A stretch of DNA of 64,000 nucleotides, taken from contig CADCXC010000005.1 of NCBI GenBank assembly GCA_902806595.1, positions 992,001 to 1,056,000 of the forward strand, written 5' to 3'. The position numbers and the translations under genes were made by a program. Each line of letters opens with the position of its first letter. The stretch's first letter is position 1. Source of the DNA: Pyrenopolyporus hunteri. Taxonomy: Eukaryota > Ascomycota > Sordariomycetes > Xylariales > Hypoxylaceae. Positions 1-10,330 of the stretch are shown in pieces. The notes under the pieces were generated by a model that was given only the letters and a program-made list of their open reading frames with translations, was not told the origin of the DNA and ran no database searches.

Positions 1-1354
1 CTCGCCGTCGGGCGGGAACCAGAAGAATACGTTCCCGTCGGCTACCGTTAGGTCGAATACGATGTGTCCGTCCTCGTTCTCGTAGCACCCGGCGACGTGC
101 CCATGAAACCCTATGTCATATTGTTAGAAATCCTCGTCCTTACCGCGCTATATATATAACCTAGGGAACCTTCCCCCGGGCCAGCTACTCAGGTAGGTTT
201 CCATCTACTTCAGAAATACTGTTACTTACCGTTATCGGCATGGAACCACTTCACATCCTCGGGTTTCCCACCGCGCCTCGGAACAATCCCATAGACTTGG
301 TCCTCATTCGGGTCCCACGCGAACTTATTGCCGCCGGCCTTGAGGCGCTCGAGGGACGTCTTGAGCGGCGTCAGCGGAAGCACCAAGTAGTTCTTCGAAA
401 TCCCGCAGTCGTGGATCATGCCGGAGAACGGGGACTTGAACCAGAGCTCCTCGGTCTTGCGGCCGTCCTTGTCGAAGGTCCAGGAGACGACGTCGACGCC
501 GCAGTCGGAGCCGTCGCTGCCGGCCTCGTACGCGAAGCATATCATCTCGCCCGTGTCCGGGTCGAACTTGGGGTGCGCGGTGAAGGTCGGCGCGGTGACC
601 TGGCCCTCGAAGTCGTACCGCCCGATGGTCTCGAGCGTGACGGGGTCCATGGCGAACGGCGGGCCGTCCTCCTTGCTCGCCAGCAGCATGCCCCGCCAGA
701 AGGTGATGTTGGTGTTGCTGACGGTGCGGATCACCCCCTTGACGCTCTCGTTGTCCGTGTACGGGTTCCGGTACCGCCCGAACAGGCTCTGCCGCGCCTC
801 GTCCTCTTTGAGGAATTTGTCCGTCCGCACGTACCGCTGCTTGAAGTCGGCGTGGCCATCTTTGATGCGGATAGCTGTGACGCTGCCTATTGATTTCTCA
901 ATTGAGTAAGCTACACATTCCCCTTTCTGGTGATAAAGTCTCTGTTTAGGTAGGACCCCTTATTTCGGCGTACCGTCTCCGTTCTATTAAGTCTAAGTCA
1001 GTTTATACTGGAACCGGAAAGGCGCGCATGCCAAAAATCAGCTTACAAAATGAATATCATCTTCGAACATGGGCGGAAATCGATGGTCCTGGACTATGTT
1101 AGCAGTCTATTTCATGGCCTTGTTATGCTTCAAAGTTTGCTACTCACCGGCTGCACTCGGTAGAACGTCCCGTTAATATCGCGGGGAATCTCACCCGTGA
1201 CCTCGAGATCGATGATATCTCCCTCAAATCGCGAGGGCTTATTCATCGACGCGAAGGCCATGGTGTCGGGGAACTTGACCCGCGTTCCCGTCCTCTTTCC
1301 ATTGCTATACGGGTATAATGACACCTCAGGGGCGAGAGCTTCGAGATGCGCCAT
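1..1354 (-). CDS. Carotenoid oxygenase family protein (stilbene/apocarotenoid cleaving), 3' end outside window
   Basis: This is an iron(II)-dependent double-bond-cleaving dioxygenase of the RPE65/lignostilbene dioxygenase family, and its likely substrates are stilbenes or apocarotenoids. Five exons can be joined on the minus strand: 1354-1148, 1088-1047 (14 codons), 983-974 (10 nt), 886-230 and 110-1, with GT-AG introns of 59, 63, 87 and 119 nt. The joined frame gives 342 codons and is truncated by the window edge. Family motifs are continuous only across these splices: DHRFPPMFEDDIHF, then NGDG. Probable iron-binding histidines are His191 (TAHPKFD), His245 (MIHDCGISKNY) and His302 (WFHADNGFHGH); the fourth should lie in the missing C-terminus. 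Homologues usually exceed 500 residues. I chose the ATG of MAHLEALAPEV; an in-frame ATG at 1435 would add 27 residues. No signal peptide is seen, so a cytosolic enzyme is likely. The exact substrate cannot be told from sequence. Confidence 0.88.
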
Positions 1355-1822
1355 GGTGAGCAGCTGTGTAGTTAGTAATTGTGAAAGTACTATTGGATTG
1401 GGGAAGATCTCACTCAAAGACGTTATTTTTCTCATGTGAAATACGATGTAGAGCGCCGTGGGCTACGGACGGAACCGATCTTAGATCCCGGCCGTGTCCA
1501 ATAAAACCCGATCATCGCGTGGTATTGTACAGTTGAGACAGGTAACTAGGCTCGTTAAAGGGGCGGAGAAATTCGTACAGTCTTCACGTGGTCGGCAGTT
1601 ATGGCACAGCTTCAGAAGCAGGCATATATACCTAGGTATGTGAGATATGATAGGACACCCTACGTATTGTATCTATGGGCTCATCTCTACTCCTACCAGC
1701 GGCCAGAAGCTCGGCGTTGGGGAAGTGTGGGGTCGACGATATGCAAAGGGTCTTCTTTACCCCAGATTCCCATCTAGCCCCCCTATTCCCCTTTAGGCTA
1801 TACGAGTGTGACTACCTATGCA
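1355..1822. other. Intergenic spacer between the oxygenase and SnoaL-like genes
   Basis: The spacer of about 470 bp lies upstream of the oxygenase and downstream of the SnoaL-like gene, so it should hold the promoter of the first and the 3' UTR of the second. It contains one palindromic TACCTAGGTA site near 1627-1636. I see no convincing gene in it. If translation of the oxygenase starts at the upstream ATG (1435), part of this spacer is coding. Confidence 0.5.
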
Positions 1823-2729
1823 TTATGGATTCTGAACTAGATCAGGCAGAACCCTGACGGCGCCTTCGTTCGTCCATGTCTTCCCCGCTCCTGGCCGCGT
1901 CTGCCCCTCCGGCAGTGCCAGAGTGAGTGGTGCCTCGGCCGTGCTTGGGTCCTTACCATAGTGCGGCGCGCGTAGGTCGTCGTCCTCGGTCTTCTTCCCC
2001 GTCACCGGGTGCGGGTAGTGGAAGGGAACCACACGCGTGTCGGGCCAGAGCATCTTCTGGTCGATGATCTCGTCGGGACCTAGGGGGTCTTCCGGGTAGG
2101 TCTTGGTGGGCCAAGGGACGTAGTTCTCCTTAGTTAGGGACCAGCCCTTCTCGTACTCAGCGTGCCAGAAGGGGAAGTATCGGTAACGGAAGAGCTTCCA
2201 GACGCCATTCTCCTTGATGTACTCGTTTTCGTAGAGACCGCCTTCCCACCACTGAACGTGCCCTCGCGGATGAGTGTCCTTGACCGATTGATGCGTTCCG
2301 GCTTGCATTAACGCCCGCATCCGGCACCAGGCATGTGTTCCGCTAGGGTCCACATCAACGATATCTTGCATCATTATATGGTCGAGCAGAAAGCCGCGGA
2401 CGGGTCCGTTGCGTCCGTTAACGAAAGTCTGCTGGAAACGGCCGTTGTAGAGTCGCTTTACACCTTCCTTCCCTCGGTAGCGTGATCCAAGGAATTCAAC
2501 AAAAGTATCTGGGTGGTCCGCGTATAGATCTACGACCTAAGCTCCCATCGGTTAACGTAAAAAAGTTATAGATCACCCGTTCTTCACATACCTCGTTATA
2601 GAGGCACTTGTCGAGGTAGTAGCCATATTTGAAGTGAGTTTTTCGCACTTCGGCTTCGTCCGCGAGACGAGAGACTTCCTTTTGGAGGAGGGAGACTTGC
2701 TCCTTTAATTCTGCTAACTCGGATCCCAT
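1823..2729 (-). CDS. SnoaL-like (NTF2-fold) domain protein
   Basis: A two-exon gene (2729-2592 and 2536-1823; 55-nt GT-AG intron, phase 0) encodes 283 residues. The N-terminus (about residues 2-30, SELAELKEQVSLLQKEV) is a short coiled coil. It is followed by a SnoaL-like fold of the polyketide cyclase/dehydratase superfamily: a helical start (KTHFKYGYYLDKCLYNE, crossing the splice into VVDLYADHPDTFVEF), then the strand-rich part with WWEGGLYENEYIKENGVWK and FRYRYFPFWHAEYEKGW (about residues 142-180). The C-terminal 100 residues are Pro-rich and probably flexible. Members act as small cone-shaped hydratases, cyclases or isomerases; no specific reaction can be assigned. It lies 468 bp upstream of the carotenoid-oxygenase gene on the same strand, which suggests, without proving, a shared pathway. 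The start is the only ATG preceding the coiled coil in frame. Confidence 0.82.
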
Positions 2730-5201
2730 GATTCTTTAGAGATAAGCGTCTATTCAAGTCGTGATGGAACTTTGTCTCACAGAGATCCCCGCATCGAGAT
2801 AATCTCAACTTGATAGTGTATAGCTAGGTTTATATACGAGCTTCGGTCCCAGCTCATGCACGGCCCTACCCCGAAGGGCTCTCTATCTTTGTAAGGGGTA
2901 TGTCATGGGACTATACTCCCGTTACTTCCTGGACCTTGGCTCGGCAGATACTCAAAGGGTGTCCAATACTGAAAGGAGCATCGTCTAGATGCGGGGAGTG
3001 AGTTGACCCCGCGGGGATTTGGCGCGGCGGTCCATTAACACCATTTTATCAAAATTGAGAAAATGAATCTGCTGCAGACAGGACCCGTTCCTCACGTGTA
3101 CATAGGGCAACGCACATCATGCAGCGCCATTAGATAGGTGCTCAAACGCGCTTAAGCCGACTGCCGTATTGGTTCGCAGCCGCTTAAGTATGATATTCTA
3201 ACTGGTAAAATGCTGTAGTGAGACTTGGCCTAGCTTATACTAACCTTCGTGTTTATCGTGTTCAGCGATGTTAGATATACGTGCTTTCTTTGGTACGACT
3301 AGAATTACAACTTCATATAACTATTTTGAAATGTTTATGGTGTGGTACTTTAGATATACGTGCTTATTTAACAACTCAGTGTTAGAGTAGGACTCCTTGA
3401 GCGAGTAAGAAGGTTGTGTTTGATATAAAGGGGGTAGCGTATATGTTGAGTCGTTCGGAGAAGTTTTAATCGTGATCACCAAGTGCCAAACCAAGTGACA
3501 GGTGCTTTGTGTCAACTGTCAAGCCCAGCGGTCAGTTAATCAGCCTAATGACGCCCCCTAGTAGTAGGTGGAATGCGCTAAGCTATGGTGGACACCTTCA
3601 GATTTATAGTGGGTATTACTTGAATTTTAGCGGGGGTAACACGGTAACTTACCATAAGCGACCGGCCTGTCGGCTGGCTTGACATTTAGCAGAGCACCAA
3701 GCAGCTGGCAGATATCAGGTTTCAATAAAGACGAAAGCTTCATAAACGACTTCTGTTACGCTTTTTTACACATGCTTCACTAATGCCGTATTGGAATGAA
3801 TTGTTTTCGGTTTGATCTATTCGAGTAATTGTATTTAGAGTAGACTGTTTCTAAATTGGGCAGCATGGCGTTGCGATGTTCGTGAGTATGACGCGGACTC
3901 CCATAGCAGGGTGTACTAACAGCCAACTGTCGTTTTTCTAAACACCTACCATAACCTCCCTAATCCGCTAGTTGACAGTAGTTCTGGAGAATATCATCAA
4001 CTTGCTTCAAGCATTGTACCTGGGAAGCCGGTAACCCGGTGCGGTACGTTAGTTCCCGCAAGCCACGAGGGCTAGCCTGACTAGTATTGCCGGTCGTAAT
4101 AAGCCAGGGCGCATCTGAATCAGGGCAGACGGAAAATAGGAAACTAAACTAAACAAGAATCAGGAACAAGCTTTGAGACACTAGGGATTCCGGCGACCTA
4201 AGCACACAGGGACGAGCCCGTCTTTGCTTTTTCACCTTCGTGACTGAGACATTAAGTCCGGAAAAAAAAGGCTCTACGATTACTCCACGACGCATCGACG
4301 CATCCATCTGGTGGCTGCCTGTATCCTAATACTCTGGGCGCCTAATCTGCCTATGCGTTGTCTCTAAAGCGTAGGGCTAAAACATCCATATACTTCGTGG
4401 CTGCTTATATCGCAGCGCCATTTCCGCTCATCTTACATCCCAGCCGGAGATTGTTCCTGGTTGAGAGATATTCGGCTCTGAAAAAAAAAAGAAAGAAAGA
4501 AAAAAACAAGACTGAGCGAAACCGAAGCAAGCCATGCGTGTAGCTAATGCAAGCGTGGTGTATATTATTTGCAATATATACCTGACTATGTACACATGTT
4601 TCGCGCCTCTAAGCGAGCCGTGGAAAAAAAGACGCATCGATGACGTAGGGGGCTATTTTCTTAGCTGGCAGTGCGAGAGACGGGGCTTGAGACATCCTGC
4701 AGGGCCGCTCGTATTGTCCGTTGGCGTTTGCCGTGAACGGTCAAGGGAGAAGGGAGGGCGAGTGTCGAGCACCGTGTGGTCATCAATCATTACGCTACCT
4801 GAGGTACACTTCTATTAGGAGAAGAGGGAGGGAAGGTTCTTGTTAACTTCTTTGAATTAATTTGCTTTGGTGACAAGGCTTTCGAAAATCTATATACAAG
4901 AAGGTTTAAAAAGTTCTACGGACAACATGTAGTCGAGATTAGCCAATCCTCGTGGTCGCTTTTCCAACTTCACTCCACATTAGTAGGTCATTACTTCCGC
5001 CTTTTCAAGTTGAACAGTACCGTAGCAGGAAACCTAATATGTGCCACCGAAATCCCCTTATCCTGTAGTGTGAATGCCACCTATAATGGGTACCGCCATG
5101 TCTGTTCCGTTCCGTGCTTATGCTGCCCCGTTTATGCTGTCTATGCTACTTGAATTAAAATGGCGGTATGCTTGGATGCCCATATTTCAAAGCGGCCTAA
5201 T
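2730..5201. other. Gene-free interval with minor repeats and A-rich tracts
   Basis: I see no supported gene in this 2.5 kb interval. The part next to 2729 should include the SnoaL-like promoter; it contains a perfect CCCCGCGGGG palindrome at 3007-3016. A 16-bp direct repeat (ttagatatacgtgctt) occurs at 3271-3286 and 3350-3365. Purine tracts lie near 4261-4268 and 4480-4508. Open frames here are short and lack the codon pattern of the neighbouring genes. Confidence 0.5.
3007..3016. promoter_or_regulatory. Perfect palindrome CCCCGCGGGG, possible regulator site
   Basis: A 10-bp perfect GC palindrome lies about 280 bp upstream of the SnoaL-like start in otherwise AT-neutral sequence. Zinc-cluster regulators of fungi often bind palindromic CGG or CCG triplets, and CCG...CGG is embedded here. 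Function is inferred only. Confidence 0.2.
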
Positions 5202-6300
5202 TTAGAACAGGAGAGCGAGTCCGGCCAAGGCCAAGACGGCGGCCGCAGGGGTGACGCGGGGAGCGAAAGCGGTTGGAACTGGGGGAGCACTAGTTGAGGG
5301 GGAAGCAGGGACCGTGGGGACCGTGGGGACGTAGGTCGTGCCCACCGAGCTGGGGACGGGTACGGAAACGGTAGTGGGATAGGGCGCCGTCGTGGCGGGC
5401 TTGGACTTGGTAACGATGGTGGTGTCGCTGTAGGTGACCCAGACGGTAGGGGATGTGGTGACGGTCTCGCCCTCAGTGGCCTCCGAGGTAACAGTCACGT
5501 CCACCTCCTGAGTCTTCGTCACAGGGATAGTGTGAGTGACAGTGTATTCCTTGGTGGTGTAGAGAGTCTCGGTGCCGGTCTCGGTGACGTAAATCGTGCT
5601 GCCTTCAGAGACGGTAGTGTGGACTGTCTCCGGGCAGGTGACAGTCTCGAAAACCTCGGTAGAGACTTGCTCAGTTACGGTGTACGAGGTGTACTCTGTA
5701 GCAGTGGTTGGGGCTGCGGTCTTTATAGTCGATGTTGACGTCCAAGTTACAACGACAGGAGAGCCTTCTATGGTCTTGGTCTCGGTCACAGGGCATAACG
5801 AAGTGAGAGTCGTGTAAGCAATATCCTCAGTAGTCTGCGTGGCGCCAGGTCCCGTCACGGTCTCAACGAAGGTGGTGTCGACATAGGTGACAGCCACGCT
5901 AGTTGTCGTGTAAGTTGTGACGTATGTCTTGCCCGGGGCGGTGACGGTTTCCGTGACAGGACACGTAGTTGTGTAAGTCACCTCGACGGCAGTAGTAGTG
6001 CCGATAGTGGTGTCGGGTGCAGACACTGTTACCTCGCCCCCGCAGTTACCTCCTGGGCAAGAGGTAACGGTTATGGTAGAGGTGGTGGAAGTAGTCTCGA
6101 GGTAGGTCCTAAGCTAGTGTGAGAAAATCGATAGAAACTCCAAACTATCAAGCGATGACTTACGATCCTCCGTAGGTCACCGTGTTCGTGATCGGGCAAA
6201 TAGTGGTTGTCTCGTACGTCGTGGCCGTGACAACGGACTTGTGGTCCTTGTTGGCTGTGACCAAAGTGGCCAAGGCTAAGATAGGAAGAACGGCCTTCAT
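5202..6300 (-). CDS. Thr/Ser-rich GPI-anchored cell wall protein with Cys-Pro repeats
   Basis: Two exons (6300-6164 and 6108-5202; 55-nt GT-AG intron, phase 2) encode about 347 residues. The first exon gives a secretion signal (MKAVLPILALATLVTA) and the start of the mature protein. The body is almost all Thr, Val, Ser and Tyr with a recurring block of the type TTTCPVTETVT (also CPITNT, CPGGNC, CPVTETKT, CPETVH), so each repeat carries one Cys-Pro. The tail becomes Pro-rich and ends in a small-residue plus hydrophobic stretch (VTPAAAVLALAGLALLF), the usual GPI-attachment signal. It is probably a heavily O-glycosylated wall or adhesin-like surface protein. No catalytic domain is visible. The reading frame is extended upstream from a GTG codon at 6026 to the true first exon by the splice, which also supplies the signal peptide. 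Confidence 0.82.
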
Positions 6301-9205
6301 CTTGGATTGGGCTGTGTCGGAAAAAGCGAATGGGGCTTATAGCGAATGTAAGCTAAAGCTACGCGAACACTACGAGAGGGTTGGGCGAGCAAGAAGCAGC
6401 ACGGCTCAGCAAGTGTCTTAAGTAACCTTAACGAACGAGTTACTTGACGGCGAGGCCTCAGAGAAAACAGCAGGCTGGGGGAGGTTGGTGATGAGAAGGC
6501 AGATATAGGAAATCTGGATTACGGGTTTCTTATATCTTCGTCGTACCACATATGCAAGTGAGCTGCACAGCGTCGCTAGTGGAATATCATGACATCTTTT
6601 CACAGCGCAATCGCCCGGCCAATTTCACAAACATAGCTCAAGACTTGCTCTAAAGCGTTGTATAATACAGAGACAGGTGGATCAAGCCTCCATGTCGCGG
6701 AGTCGGCGGATTGGACGGATGCGGTGCCTATGAAAGACGTGGAACACGTTGTTGCTGAAAACGCTCACTAGTGTTATTGGGGGCAACTCGACTTGGAATA
6801 GGAATGACGATCATAAAGACCAGCTCGTCGATCAAGTGTTCGGCCCACTTTCTGATGATAAAGTCATTCAATAAGTGTGTAATCGGTCGACGGTGGTGAA
6901 TATTCGGGGGCCCGGAGCAGAAAAAACCAAGGCGACGCCGGCGCAAGCCTAGGCCCCGGCTATGCAAGCCAAGACGATATTGCAGATGCAAGGGAAAAGG
7001 CTGGTTTCCATGCTAGGACTTTTACAGCTCGGATTAGCTCAGGGGTTACCCATGTCTGCTGGTAACAATGATGTAGTCGAGGCTGAAATCTTGCGACAAC
7101 GGTGACTTGACAACACATTTGGCCAACCCCTCATGAGTAACGTGCAACTCTATGCGGGAGTCGCATGTATATAGAAGGACGTTACCCCTCTATGCGACAT
7201 GGAACGAGCATGTAGGGCGGGCGCTCAGCGCTGTAGGACTCTTGTTTATTACACAGGGCTTTTGGATTAGCCAACCTCTTTCTTATTCCGATGGGAGCTG
7301 ACGAGGTGGCCAGTTGCAAAGTACGACCGCTATTGCAGCACACTTTGCCTAGACCTTGATCTCGTGACAATACGCGGTAGAGAGCGACCATAGATGTTCC
7401 ACGCCTACCGAGGGTAGGATAACGACCCACTGATTGTCATCCGTAGCTATCGCTCCGCGAGGCTTTTTTTGGCGAGGGATTGTGTTATGGTGATGCCTGG
7501 AGTATTCCAATTGCCCTGGTCCTCTCTTGAGATCGAGATTTATGGGTTGATGGACAATGGAGTGCTTCCGTCATCGAGAGGTTGCCGAGGCCTCTAGTTG
7601 CACCAGCAACAGTAAGAGCCAGCAGGTAAGCTCGTGCCCGCATGGCAGGATCTGCGCGCTGTTGTCCGTGGGCGTCCAGTAATACGGTAGAGGGAATCGC
7701 GATTCCTGCAACAAAACTTGCTTTGGAGTAACCAGTCGAATGTTTTCTCCACATTGGGCCTCTCGCCCGTCGACTACACTAGCCCCAGCCGCCTTGCCGT
7801 CCCCCCTGGAGCGGTTCCAGCTAGCTGCATGCTAGTTTTGGTATGGCGTTTATCACGGGGCATCAACTGATAACTCGATTATCGATCTTAGCCATCTGAT
7901 AAGTCCCGTTGCTATGGTATGTAAGTGCTCGTGGACGCCGGTAACCTAGGTAGTTATCCACCGCCCGCCGCCCACCGCCCATCGCCCCCGTAAGACAGCG
8001 ACGGTAACACCGCGAGGCCGGGTAACGAAGAGAGTATCAAACCTAAGGTCGCGACGGACCATCTCGTTCGATTCAGTTAAATTGGCTGGTCCTTGTGACT
8101 GTTCGGAAAATATGGTTGCACTGCGGAGTGAAATGGTTTTGTTATACAGTGCCTATAGCGCCACCAGAACCAGCCAAGGAAGATAGGGATCAATATCTGT
8201 AGTGCCACAATGCTGAGTTCTTGCGCAATTGGTGCCCGCGAAACTACTAAGTGACCATTACATTTCGACGTGACCGAATGAATGCCCTAGCCATTTATTA
8301 CTGCTCGATTACTGACTCGATTATGACTTCTTGAGTAGGTTTGGTTACCGTCTTGTCGCGCCAGGCGGGTCCGAACCCGATTCCCTCGTCCGTGATATTA
8401 AGAGCAGCCAAGTCAACTTCCTCATACTTGGATAGGTTAAGTACCTACCTACCTCTGGGTAGCCAATGACGCGGCTGTCTGACCGTTAAACAGAGATAGC
8501 AAACATGGCCATGTCATTATTGTACGGTATAACAAGGATTCATATCGTGCAAGAATTCGCGGGCTCGTGCGTATCGTATAACTCTCCCTGTATTCGTCCA
8601 ACACGATTGAAGATTGAATTATGAAATGGTTGAGCGTTGTCAGATAAATCTACCTGGGTCAACGCTTCTCGAAAAAGATGAGAACGAGAAAGAGAAATTC
8701 ATCGTTTATTACCCCCGGTATTCACATATACATAGTATGTGTATCTTACGTAGGGCTGTCCATGTATTTAAAGCGAATATGGAGTTACCCAGATATAATA
8801 ACCCAATCCTTGAGACGAGAAAATACCTCGATTAAACTTGCTATCTATATCAGTCTGACTGACCTATGTGGTAAGGAACCTTTATATTGATTCCTACATC
8901 GTGGATTGGCGCGACCCGTCAAGAGCAAGAATACCTAATACCAAGGGTATAATCTGGCGATAGATTCTGCCTCGAAACTCGGTAATCACCTGCAAGTTCT
9001 TCCCCCCTTTCGTGAGGTCCTTTCACTCAGTTCGAGCCCATGAATGGAGAGTTAAACGGAACAAACCTGAGAAACACCTGCAAGAATAATACAAGTTCGA
9101 CAGTAAGAAATCGCATACACAATGTTCCCCTGTGTGTTAAGTACGACATAACCATGGGAAAGTCACCACCTTCTCGGAACAACGGTCAACGTGGCGTTCT
9201 CCCGC
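6301..9205. other. Gene-poor interval with coding-like minus-strand fragments
   Basis: There is no intact gene that I can support. The minus strand between about 6728 and 7754 holds three open stretches (6991-6728, 7430-7182 and 7754-7485) with a protein-like composition. The last includes an alanine-rich hydrophobic segment (RAYLLALTVAGATRGLGN). They do not join into one frame and may be gene relics. A CCGCCC-type heptamer array occurs at 7961-7988, and palindromic CCTAGGTA-type sites occur near 7945 and 8447. The remainder shows nothing recognisable. Confidence 0.4.
7961..7988. repeat. Short (CCGCCCA)-type heptamer array
   Basis: Four imperfect 7-bp units of CCGCCC(A/G) stand out as the only strongly C-rich stretch in this interval. 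It is a minor simple repeat without an obvious role. Confidence 0.55.
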
Positions 9206-10330
9206 CTACCTATTCTTCTGGGCCTCTTGTCTTAACTGGATCAAAACTCTCGCAATGATATCCAACGGCTTCTTGGCAGGACCTGCAGTTACGCCCGGTC
9301 CAAACCGCTGCATCACCTTATCCGTGTGCCACTTCTTATTCTCTGCGCTTATGAACTTGAACCGCTTCTCGCCCGAACCCGCCAACGACTCCGGAGGCGC
9401 TTTCGCGAAGAACTGCTTCACGTTGGCTTCGTCGACGTCTACCTGCAGCCCCGACTTCACAGGCCAAGGGATATTGGCCATCGAGACGTTCGCGCCCTTC
9501 TCCCATGCGTCGGAATATCGCGTCCACGCAGCCGACCATTCTCTTGCCTCCTTTTCCACCTTCTCACGGGCTTCCTCTTCTCTCCGTCTGCGCTCTTCCT
9601 CTTTTCTTCGCATTTCCTCTCTTGCTATTCTTTCCGCCTTTACACGAGCTTGTTCTTCCTTTCGTCTCCGTTCTTCCTCTTTTCTTTGCCTTTCCCTACG
9701 CAGCTCCTCTTCCTGCTTCCGCAGCCGTTCCTCTGCCTCCCTGCGTTCCTCTTCTTTCCTCTTTTCTTCTTGAGCGTACCATGAAGTTTCCCCTTGTCTT
9801 GCTTGCCCTCGACGTTTCGTACCTTCCGCTTTGCTCTTCCGGTTGGCGTTCCGGCTTCCGTACAATTCCAGTATTTCCATAATCATGTCCGGATATGGCC
9901 CGAATGAGTATTCTTGAAGTTGTCCAATTGTTTCCTTCATTTCCTCAAATGAGGGATCTTCGTATTCATCCTTCACCACGACACCCGGGACGGTGAACAG
10001 GAGGCTAGCTTTCCACAGGCCAAGTAACATCAAAGCTTGGCCATCGTGCTGCCAGCATAACATGGTATTCACAGCGTGGGGGAGTCTTGGTGACTTTGCG
10101 GCTTCCGAGGCCTCTTCATCGGCCAACGAGTCAAGAATTCCCCTTGCGTACATAGTTTTGTGTATGGCGATGTGTCTCTGACATCTTCGACGTTTTGTCG
10201 TTGCGTAACCGATACAAGTCACGCTACCAGTGGCGCTGTTGGTAAGTCGCATTACGTCCTCTGGATCCCACTTCTGGGACCCTGTCAGCGAGTGCGAGCG
10301 ATAGCGTGCTGTGCAGCTATTGTAACGCAT
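9206..10330 (-). CDS. Coiled-coil protein with NFKBIL1/J-like C-terminus (fungal family)
   Basis: A single-exon gene encodes 374 residues. Its parts in order are a Cys/Arg-rich N-terminal motif (CIGYATTKRRRC, residues 39-50) near a second Trp/Cys patch (LCWQHDGQAL, 91-100); an acidic helix (about 121-160); a long charged coiled coil of Glu/Arg/Lys heptads (about 187-265); and a C-terminal module containing WTRYSDAWEKG, IPWPV (287-291) and a J-domain-like helix ending KKWHTDKVMQRF (332-343). This resembles ascomycete proteins with an NF-kappa-B inhibitor-like 1 C-terminus, where a WHPDK sequence is usual; here the Pro is Thr. Such families are often multicopy and of unknown role. No signal peptide or membrane helix is visible. 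The start ATG at 10330 is the first in frame and precedes the Cys motif by 38 residues. The family call rests on motif memory. Confidence 0.62.
   Translation of the reverse strand: MRYNSCTARYRSHSLTGSQKWDPEDVMRLTNSATGSVTCIGYATTKRRRCQRHIAIHKTMYARGILDSLADEEASEAAKSPRLPHAVNTMLCWQHDGQALMLLGLWKASLLFTVPGVVVKDEYEDPSFEEMKETIGQLQEYSFGPYPDMIMEILELYGSRNANRKSKAEGTKRRGQARQGETSWYAQEEKRKEEERREAEERLRKQEEELRRERQRKEEERRRKEEQARVKAERIAREEMRRKEEERRRREEEAREKVEKEAREWSAAWTRYSDAWEKGANVSMANIPWPVKSGLQVDVDEANVKQFFAKAPPESLAGSGEKRFKFISAENKKWHTDKVMQRFGPGVTAGPAKKPLDIIARVLIQLRQEAQKNR

Noticed and set aside
240..909. Long plus-strand open frames opposite the carotenoid oxygenase exon
   Set aside because: They are mirror frames of a GC-rich coding exon; the minus-strand frame carries the family motifs and correct splice sites.
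3271..3365. 16-bp direct repeat ttagatatacgtgctt
   Set aside because: Two short copies 79 bp apart with no further structure; too little to call a regulatory or mobile feature.
9255..9882. Plus-strand frames rich in Ser, Leu and Phe
   Set aside because: They are the antisense of the Glu/Arg/Lys coiled coil on the minus strand.
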